A DNA stretch of 11,921 nt from Flavobacteriaceae bacterium (GTDB taxonomy: Bacteria; Bacteroidota; Bacteroidia; Flavobacteriales; Flavobacteriaceae): NCBI GenBank assembly GCA_023262245.1, contig JALRDC010000005.1, positions 1 to 11,921 on the forward strand, read 5' to 3'. The notes under the pieces are model-generated. The model had not been told where the DNA came from. It saw nothing but the letters and a program-made list of their open reading frames with translations, and searched no databases. Shown piece after piece: positions 6,501-11,921 of this stretch. The first letter of the stretch is position 1, and the number at the start of each line of letters is the position of its first letter. The translations under genes were made by a program, and so were the position numbers.

Positions 6501-7253
6501 TTACAATTGTAAAATGCGGTATTCCTCATAGCATTTAGAAATTGCTTCTAGTATTTGTAAATCGTTTGCTTCATTCATAAAAGCATCTGAATAATTACAA
6601 TTTCTCAGAATTTCATCAATGTCTATTCTTTTGATTCCTAAGAGTTGAATAAGTACCTGGCGATCAAATTTAGATACCAAAAGGTTTTTAATTTCATCAT
6701 CCTCTCTCATGCGTTTGAGTTTTCTCATTTGTGTGGCATTTTTACCAAACATATTATTTAAAAAATCTACTGGATTAAAGACGTTTCCTATTACTTTTGA
6801 AAAAGAACTCAAACTTCTATTTCCCGATTCATATCCAAGATCAGGTAAACCAGAAATACGATACCTTCGGGCAGTATTAATAGGTGCATTTTTAACGTCG
6901 ATATCTAAATATCCTGTAAGCTGATAGGGACGTACTTCGATTTCTTCTAATGCAAAAGCTAACTCTGTCATGACAAATTTAGAGTTTCCAAATTTTAACA
7001 TATCATTAGTGACAGCAACTTTTAGAGGTTTGAAGCCCAAATAAGAGAAGTATAAGGTATCATTTACTTCTGCTTTAATGGTAAAGTTCCCTTTTTGATC
7101 GGTTATTGATCCAATGACTTGAGTGAGATTTAGGATGTGAACACTAGACATGGGTAAACCCGTAGTTTCATTTTCAACTACGGCGCTAAAGTCTTCTTGA
7201 GAAAATCCTTTGTAAAGGAATAAAATTATAAAAGCTACCCAAATCTTCCTCAT
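6501..7253 (-). CDS. Exported CarboxypepD_reg-like (carboxypeptidase regulatory-like domain) protein
   Basis: The 250-residue product begins with a signal peptide (MRKIWVAFIILFLYKGFSQ, about 19 residues). Residues 22-95 form a CarboxypepD_reg-like beta-sandwich, as shown by VENETTGLPMSSVHI, SITDQKGNFTIKA and DTLYFSYLGFKPLKV, the usual pattern of a varied insert followed by DxxGxFxI and a YxGY-like strand. The domain is common as a cell-surface or periplasmic module in Bacteroidota, including the N-terminus of SusC receptors, but no barrel follows here. The C-terminal 120 residues are basic and mostly helical, with no motif I can name. It lies 61 nt after rdgB and abuts the next gene. Function unknown. 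Confidence 0.85.
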   Translation of the reverse strand: MRKIWVAFIILFLYKGFSQEDFSAVVENETTGLPMSSVHILNLTQVIGSITDQKGNFTIKAEVNDTLYFSYLGFKPLKVAVTNDMLKFGNSKFVMTELAFALEEIEVRPYQLTGYLDIDVKNAPINTARRYRISGLPDLGYESGNRSLSSFSKVIGNVFNPVDFLNNMFGKNATQMRKLKRMREDDEIKNLLVSKFDRQVLIQLLGIKRIDIDEILRNCNYSDAFMNEANDLQILEAISKCYEEYRILQL

Positions 7254-7314
7254 GGGATAAATTTATACAAAAAACACGTAACACTTTCGAATCCCCCTTT
7301 AATTAATAGAATTT

Positions 7315-7890
7315 TTAGATTGAATTAAACAGTTCAATTAACTGTTTTGTTGCAATAGCTCGATGACTGATTTTATTCTTTATTTCATCTCCTAATTCAG
7401 CAAAAGTTTTTTTGTGTCCATTAGGAATGAAAATTGGATCATAGCCAAAACCTCCGAAACCTCGCTTTTCAAAAACGATCTTCCCTGCAACACGCCCCTC
7501 TAAACTATAAGTTTTTCCTCTTAAATGGACATAAAAAACAGAACGAAAACAAGCTGCCGTATCTGGAACACCTTTTAAGGATTTCCAAATTTTTTGAATA
7601 TTAGCATCATTGTTTTTTTCCTTTCCAGCATATCTAGCAGAGTATACCCCAGGGGCTCCGTTTAGCGCATCAACTTCAAGTCCTGAATCATCAGAAAAAC
7701 AATCCAAACCATACTTGTAGCGCACATAATCGGCTTTGAGTTTAGCATTCTCTTCTAAAGTTTTACCTGTTTCTTCAATCTCGGGTAAACACCCAATATC
7801 ATTTAAACTTAATAGTTCATAAGGATCAGGTAAAAGCCGATGGAGTTCTTTTACTTTATTTTGATTGTGTGTAGCAAAAATGATTTTCAT
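7315..7890 (-). CDS. rdgB: Non-canonical purine NTP pyrophosphatase (RdgB/HAM1 family)
   Basis: The enzyme hydrolyses dITP, ITP and XTP to the monophosphate and pyrophosphate, keeping deaminated purines out of DNA and RNA. I take the ATG at 7888-7890 as start (191 residues), because MKIIFATHNQNK is the canonical N-terminus; the GTG one codon upstream is less likely. Family motifs are present in order: THNQNKVKEL (8-17), EETGKTLEENA (39-49), SDDSGLEVDAL (66-76) with Asp68 as predicted catalytic base, GAPGVYSARYAG (78-89), GFGGFGYDPIF near 145-155, and FAELGDEIKNKISHRA near the C-terminus, the last two binding nucleobase and phosphate. It is cytoplasmic. Its ATG overlaps the rlmH stop by one base (TGATG), indicating coupling. 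Confidence 0.97.
   Translation of the reverse strand: MKIIFATHNQNKVKELHRLLPDPYELLSLNDIGCLPEIEETGKTLEENAKLKADYVRYKYGLDCFSDDSGLEVDALNGAPGVYSARYAGKEKNNDANIQKIWKSLKGVPDTAACFRSVFYVHLRGKTYSLEGRVAGKIVFEKRGFGGFGYDPIFIPNGHKKTFAELGDEIKNKISHRAIATKQLIELFNSI
7327..7347 (-). repeat. Inverted repeat (8-bp stem, 5-nt loop) at the 3' end of rdgB
   Basis: AAACAGTT and AACTGTTT are perfect arms around a 5-nt loop, within the last codons of rdgB. Only a mixed AT stretch follows on the - strand, not a clean T-run, and the stem is AT-rich. It could weakly attenuate or stabilise the transcript, or be coincidental. Confidence 0.3.
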
Positions 7891-8363
7891 CACGGGTTGT
7901 GGTATGGGTGGTTATTGATGATGGTAAAGGCTCGATATAGTTGTTCGCAAAAAAATAAACGCGCCATTTGGTGTGAAAAAGTCATTTTAGACAAAGCCAT
8001 TCGCAAGGGAAATTTTTGATACATCAAATCGGAGAAACCATAAGCTCCACCAATTATGAAAACGATTCTGCGTTTACCACTATTCATATATGATGTTATA
8101 GCCTTAGCAAAACTTGCAGAAGTATGAGTAATTCCATTTTCATCAAGAAGTATGACGAGATCGTCTTTTTTGATTTTTTGAAGGATGCGTTCTGTTTCTG
8201 ATTTTTTTATTTTGGATGAATTTGTCTTTTTGTGAGCTTTTACATCGGGAAGAAATACTAAGGAAAATTTAACATAGTGTTGTAGCCTTTTTTCATATTC
8301 TGTTACCGCATCTGACCAAAAAGAACGATCCGTTTTACCTACACAGAGCAATTGAATTTCCAT
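7890..8363 (-). CDS. rlmH: 23S rRNA (pseudouridine-1915-N3) methyltransferase
   Basis: RlmH is a SPOUT-class S-adenosylmethionine methyltransferase that methylates pseudouridine 1915 in helix 69 of 23S rRNA, acting on the assembled 70S ribosome. The 157 residues match the family length almost exactly. Diagnostic motifs are LLDENG (72-77), FIIGGAYGFS (102-111) of the trefoil-knot SAM site, and LSKMTFSHQMARLFFCEQLYRAFTII (124-149), ending with the conserved HPYHN. The ATG at 8363 gives the expected MEIQLLCVGK start. It heads the - strand run and is divergent from the yihY homologue across a 93-bp intergenic region. The stop shares one base with the rdgB start. Confidence 0.97.
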   Translation of the reverse strand: MEIQLLCVGKTDRSFWSDAVTEYEKRLQHYVKFSLVFLPDVKAHKKTNSSKIKKSETERILQKIKKDDLVILLDENGITHTSASFAKAITSYMNSGKRRIVFIIGGAYGFSDLMYQKFPLRMALSKMTFSHQMARLFFCEQLYRAFTIINNHPYHNP

Positions 8364-8426
8364 AATGTAAAGTTACAAAGCCTTTCGATTTTTTAGGGAT
8401 TTATCTCTTCATATGATTTAGCCTTT

Positions 8427-8434
8427 TATCTTTG
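8427..8434 (+). promoter_or_regulatory. Putative -7 promoter element upstream of the yihY/priA pair
   Basis: TATCTTTG matches the TAnnTTTG consensus and lies 22 nt before the ATG at 8457, implying a short leader. I see no TTG at the normal -33 distance, so the match rests on the -7 element and location only. It probably serves both yihY and priA, which overlap. Confidence 0.45.
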
Positions 8435-8456
8435 TATCATTCAAAGGGATCGCATC

Positions 8457-9395
8457 ATGTCAAAAATATTGCAACTTCCTGTAGTTAAATCAGTTGTATT
8501 TTTTTTAAAAGCCATAAAACCACCAGGCTTTTTTGGATTTTCAATCTATGATTTATTAGAAATGTACATAATAGGAATCGTCAAAGGGGCTTTAACCTCC
8601 AGGGCGGGGAGTATCTCCTTTAGTTTTTTTATGGCACTATTTCCTTTTTTACTTTTCATCCTAAACTTGATCCCTTTTATCGATATGATCCCTTATATAC
8701 ATATTGAAAATTTTGATCAGACTTTTTTAAATTACATTGAATTATTTCTGCCTCCAGAAACACAAACTTTTTTTGCTGATATATTTGAGGATATTAGAAA
8801 TAAGCCTAGAGGAGGGTTACTCTCATCTGTTTTTGTTCTTTCTGTATTCTTGTCAGCAAATGGGATATCATCCATTTTTGGAAGCTTTGAGGTCTCTTAC
8901 CATGTGACTTTTTCAAGAAACTTTTTTAAACAATACCTTCTTTCCATGGGAGTAAGTGTATTATTAGCTTTCTTGTCTTTAATTACGGTAATCATCTTTT
9001 TTTATTTTGAATTCTACATACTAAACAATTTAGATTCACTAATTCCTTCTGAAATACGCTGGACAAGGATTGGACAGTTTACATTTTTTGGATTATTTAT
9101 TTATTTAACCGTAAATATTCTGTACTACTTTGGAACCATAGAAGGAAGAAAGAATCATTTTTTCACCCCCGGAGCCTTAATGACCACTTTGCTTTTCTTT
9201 TTAACAACCTATGGATTCGGGATTTATATTGAAAATTTTTCAAATTACAATCAACTTTATGGGTCTATTGGAGCACTGCTTATTTTCCTGTTATACATTT
9301 GGATGAATTCCAACATTTTACTTCTTGGATTTGAATTAAATGCGACTATAACCAGATTTAAAAGAGAACCTAAGGTGGCTATTGATGGAGAGTGA
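8457..9395 (+). CDS. YihY/BrkB-family inner-membrane protein
   Basis: The 312-residue protein has about six transmembrane helices, near residues 51-75, 120-140, 162-186, 207-226, 238-257 and 271-294. Family landmarks include SRAGSISFSFFMALFPFLLF (48-67), LSANGISSIFGSFEVSY (132-148), the FFTPGA loop (235-240) and the C-terminal helix LLIFLLYIWMNSNILLLGFE. YihY/BrkB proteins were once annotated as ribonuclease BN or serum-resistance factors; the RNase BN assignment was wrong, and the molecular role remains unsettled. The N-terminus is short and basic. The stop at 9393-9395 lies inside priA, an 11-nt overlap, so the two are probably co-expressed. Confidence 0.9.
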   Translation: MSKILQLPVVKSVVFFLKAIKPPGFFGFSIYDLLEMYIIGIVKGALTSRAGSISFSFFMALFPFLLFILNLIPFIDMIPYIHIENFDQTFLNYIELFLPPETQTFFADIFEDIRNKPRGGLLSSVFVLSVFLSANGISSIFGSFEVSYHVTFSRNFFKQYLLSMGVSVLLAFLSLITVIIFFYFEFYILNNLDSLIPSEIRWTRIGQFTFFGLFIYLTVNILYYFGTIEGRKNHFFTPGALMTTLLFFLTTYGFGIYIENFSNYNQLYGSIGALLIFLLYIWMNSNILLLGFELNATITRFKREPKVAIDGE

Positions 9396-11853
9396 AACAC
9401 CACATTATTTTATTGATGTACTGCTTCCATTAGCTTTGCCAAAGGCTTATACCTATAGAATCTCTACCGGAGAAAAAAAACTATTAGGAGAAGGTTTTCG
9501 CGTTGCAGTTCCCTTTGGGAAACAAAAAATTTACACCGCTGTTGTCAGTAGAGTCCATCAGGTGGCACCTCAAACTTATGAACCCAAATCTATCGTCATG
9601 ATTATGGATAAAGCCCCCATCATTTCTTCCATTCAATTGGATTTTTGGAAGTGGATGTCAAACTACTATATGTGTACCCCAGGGGAAATACTACGTGCCA
9701 GTTTACCCGCAGCATTGATGATAGAAAGTCAAAGCATTTTGGTGAAGAAGGAAATTTCGGAAGACCAATTAACCGCACTTTCTGACACTCAATTTTTGGT
9801 TTATGAAGCACTTCAAAAACAATCTTTAACACTTGATGAAATTAGTCAAATTACGGACCTTAAAAAGGTAATGCCGTTAGTTTTGGATATGATTGACAAA
9901 AAGGTTGCCATGATTCATCAAAGATTGGAAGAAAAATTTAAGCCTAAAAAAGTGCGGATGATTCAGTTAGAAAAATCGTTTCAAGAATCAAAAGCTTTGG
10001 AAAACCTTTTTAGTGATTTAGCGCGTGCCCCAAATCAAATTGCAGTAATGATGGCAATGTTGGGACAAAAAAAGGATTCACACCTTTGGATGGAAGTTTC
10101 TAAGATTAAAGAGCAAGCTCAAGTAAATAGCAGTGTTATTAAAACTTTAATAAACAAAGGAATCCTCAAAGAAAGTTATCAAGAAACTAATAGAATTCTC
10201 ATAAAGCACGCTCAGAGTCAATTCAAAGACAAGAAACTTTCTGATGCTCAAGGTCAAGCATTAAAAGAGATAAAAGCAAAATTAAAAAAGAAAGAAGTTG
10301 TCCTGTTCGAGGGGGTAACTGCTTCCGGAAAAACGGAAGTTTATATTCACTTAATATCTGAACAGATAAAAGCAGGGAAACAAATCTTGTACCTTCTTCC
10401 CGAAATATCACTAACCTCACAAATTGTTAGTAGACTAGCAGCGCGTTTCGGAAAACAAGTCTTAGTTTACCACTCGCGTTATTCAATTCACGAGCGGACA
10501 GAAATTTGGAATCAAGTACTGGACGAAAGTTCTCCGGGGCAGATCATTGTTGGAGCTCGTTCGGCAATCTTTTTACCTTTTCAAAACTTAGGTTTAGTAA
10601 TTGTTGATGAAGAACACGAAAATTCCTATAAACAATTTGACCCTGCACCCAGATATCATGCACGAGATAGTGCGATTTATCTTGCAAGGAGTGTTAATGC
10701 AAAGGTTGTATTAGGTTCAGCAACTCCCTCGATTGAAACAGCAGAAAATGTTCGCAGTGGCAAGTATGGATGGGTTAAATTAAGTGAACGTTATGGAGGA
10801 GTATCTCTTCCTAAAATTGAATTAGTTAATCTGAAGGAAGCTTACAGGAAAAAAAAGATGTCCGGCATGTTTTCTGAAACTTTATCAAATGCTATTAGAA
10901 GCACAATAGAAGCCGGTAAACAAGTTATTCTTTTTCAAAACCGCAGGGGCTATGCTCCCATTTTAGAATGTGTAAGTTGTGGTCATGCCCCTCAGTGTAC
11001 CCAATGCGATGTTTCCTTAACGTATCACCAAAGTCAAAATCAATTGAGATGCCACTATTGTGGCTATCATATTCCCATGCCCACACAATGTCATGCATGC
11101 GGAATGCCTACACTAACTACGAAAGGTGTGGGGACCCAACAAATTGAAGAGCAAGTACAACAGCTTTTTCCTGAAGTTTCTGTTGGAAGAATGGATTGGG
11201 ATAGCACCCGAGGAAAATGGGATTTTGACAAAATTATAGAAGCATTTGATCAGGGTAAGATTCAAATTTTGGTTGGAACCCAAATGGTTGTTAAAGGTTT
11301 GGATTTTAAAAATGTTCTTTTAGTAGGAGTTATTAATGCAGATCACGTATTAAATCTCCCCGATTTTAGAGCTCATGAACGCAGCTATCAAATGTTATGT
11401 CAAGTTGCGGGACGAGCCGGGAGGTCCGACAGCAAGGGAAGTGTTTTGATTCAAACTTTTCAGCCAGAGCACCCAACTTTAAAACAAATTTTAGAACACG
11501 ATTATTCCAGTCTATTTCAGATTCAAAAGAGGGAACGAGAGCAGTATCGTTACCCGCCCTATTTCAGAATGATACGAATAACTTTTAAAAGTAGGCAATT
11601 CGAAACGGTAAATATGGCTTCAGACTGGTTTACAAATGTTTTCAAACAATCTTATAAAGGATCTGTCTTGGGTCCTGTATTTCCTCCCGTTTCACGAATT
11701 CGGAATTTATATCACAAACAACTTTTGGTTAAGGTTGATCACAAACTAAACACTAAAGAAGTAAAATCTCTTTTAGCAAAAACCTATAAAAGTTTCCAGG
11801 CAATTGCATCTTTTCGAAGTACACGGGTAAATTTTGATGTGGATCCCTATTAA
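9385..11853 (+). CDS. priA: Primosomal replication-restart helicase PriA (primosomal protein N')
   Basis: PriA recognises stalled or collapsed replication forks and reloads the replisome; it is a 3'-5' superfamily-2 helicase. I use the ATG at 9385 (822 residues) rather than the TTG one codon earlier. The order is: N-terminal DNA-binding domain (about 1-105), a winged-helix-like linker, then the helicase core. Walker A is GVTASGKT (310-317, Lys316), Walker B/DEAH-type box is DEEH (408-411), followed by GSATPSIET, LFQNRRGYAP, the zinc region, VGTQMVVKGLDF and QVAGRAGR. The zinc region has all eight cysteines: 529, 532, 538, 541, 556, 559, 569 and 572, expected to bind two zinc ions. The protein is about 90 residues longer than E. 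coli PriA (732), the extra length lying largely before the helicase core, which I believe is usual for Bacteroidota. The C-terminal domain is complete. Confidence 0.97.
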   Translation: MESETPHYFIDVLLPLALPKAYTYRISTGEKKLLGEGFRVAVPFGKQKIYTAVVSRVHQVAPQTYEPKSIVMIMDKAPIISSIQLDFWKWMSNYYMCTPGEILRASLPAALMIESQSILVKKEISEDQLTALSDTQFLVYEALQKQSLTLDEISQITDLKKVMPLVLDMIDKKVAMIHQRLEEKFKPKKVRMIQLEKSFQESKALENLFSDLARAPNQIAVMMAMLGQKKDSHLWMEVSKIKEQAQVNSSVIKTLINKGILKESYQETNRILIKHAQSQFKDKKLSDAQGQALKEIKAKLKKKEVVLFEGVTASGKTEVYIHLISEQIKAGKQILYLLPEISLTSQIVSRLAARFGKQVLVYHSRYSIHERTEIWNQVLDESSPGQIIVGARSAIFLPFQNLGLVIVDEEHENSYKQFDPAPRYHARDSAIYLARSVNAKVVLGSATPSIETAENVRSGKYGWVKLSERYGGVSLPKIELVNLKEAYRKKKMSGMFSETLSNAIRSTIEAGKQVILFQNRRGYAPILECVSCGHAPQCTQCDVSLTYHQSQNQLRCHYCGYHIPMPTQCHACGMPTLTTKGVGTQQIEEQVQQLFPEVSVGRMDWDSTRGKWDFDKIIEAFDQGKIQILVGTQMVVKGLDFKNVLLVGVINADHVLNLPDFRAHERSYQMLCQVAGRAGRSDSKGSVLIQTFQPEHPTLKQILEHDYSSLFQIQKREREQYRYPPYFRMIRITFKSRQFETVNMASDWFTNVFKQSYKGSVLGPVFPPVSRIRNLYHKQLLVKVDHKLNTKEVKSLLAKTYKSFQAIASFRSTRVNFDVDPY

Positions 11854-11856
11854 AAT

Positions 11857-11884
11857 AAAAAGGAGGAATAAATTCCTCCTTTTT
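11857..11884. terminator. Intrinsic terminator after priA (probably bidirectional)
   Basis: AAAAAGGAGGAA and TTCCTCCTTTTT form a perfect 12-bp stem with a TAAA loop, beginning 3 nt after the priA stop codon. The GC core is GGAGG/CCTCC and the lower stem supplies a T5 tract on the + strand and likewise T5 on the - strand. It is therefore suited to terminate transcription from either side. Confidence 0.9.
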
Positions 11885-11921
11885 GCCCCAAATCTTACCA
11901 TGAACTTAACCTACTTATGTT
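11885..11921. other. Unassigned window-edge sequence downstream of the priA terminator
   Basis: Only 37 bp remain. On the - strand one frame is open from the window edge to a TAA at 11895-11897 (eight codons, reading NISRLSSW), so it might be the C-terminus of a convergent gene; an ATG at 11900 on the + strand is also open to the edge. Neither can be decided from so short a piece. Confidence 0.2.

Noticed and set aside
7891..7893. GTG as the rdgB start
   Set aside because: The next codon is ATG and gives the canonical MKIIFATHNQNK N-terminus with a TGATG junction.
8368..8375. TAACTTTA on the - strand as an rlmH promoter
   Set aside because: It misses the final G of TAnnTTTG, has no TTG at the proper distance, and would leave an almost leaderless message; too weak to annotate.
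9382..9384. TTG as the priA start
   Set aside because: An ATG follows immediately at 9385 and is the more likely initiator.
1..11921. CRISPR arrays, tRNA/rRNA genes, insertion sequences or phage genes
   Set aside because: No regularly spaced repeats, cloverleaf-like segments, transposase or integrase motifs were seen; genes are contiguous and composition is uniform.

Overview
The window is a gene-dense, AT-rich stretch (about two-thirds A+T by eye) from a member of the Bacteroidota, most likely a flavobacterium. The pointers are: two lipoprotein signals, a TonB-dependent receptor, a CarboxypepD_reg-like exported protein, a pair of DUF4252 proteins beside an ECF sigma factor, promoter-like TAnnTTTG elements typical of this phylum, weak Shine-Dalgarno sequences, and a housekeeping order (rlmH, rdgB, a regulatory-domain protein, a small helical protein, purB; and yihY-priA) that I recall from flavobacterial genomes. 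No mobile element, CRISPR array, tRNA or rRNA was seen.

Left part (1-4569), envelope functions. The window opens inside a TonB-dependent outer-membrane receptor (+ strand, 5' end missing). Its last 16 bp overlap the 3' end of a convergent S41-family (tail-specific) protease lipoprotein gene on the - strand. A 119-bp divergent intergenic region then separates the protease from a tightly packed + strand operon: ECF sigma factor, a one-pass membrane protein that is a plausible anti-sigma factor, and two tandem DUF4252 proteins, one with a cleavable signal peptide and one a lipoprotein. The intergenic region holds an ECF-type promoter match (TGTAAC, 16 nt, CGTC) facing the sigma gene and a housekeeping-type TAnnTTTG element facing the protease. 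The simplest reading is an autoregulated envelope sigma/anti-sigma module.

Middle part (4572-8363), a - strand run of five genes read from rlmH down to purB: 23S rRNA methyltransferase RlmH, purine-NTP pyrophosphatase RdgB, an exported CarboxypepD_reg-like protein, a small helical protein of unknown role, and adenylosuccinate lyase PurB. Junctions are 1-nt overlapping, 61 nt, directly abutting and 51 nt. This may be one transcription unit, with an additional promoter element just ahead of purB.

Right part (8457-11853), a + strand pair: the YihY/BrkB-family membrane protein and the replication-restart helicase PriA, overlapping by 11 nt and closed by a perfect 12-bp intrinsic terminator at 11857-11884. 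The most interesting unexplained unit is the ECF sigma/DUF4252 module with its divergent protease; the other genes are ordinary housekeeping genes.
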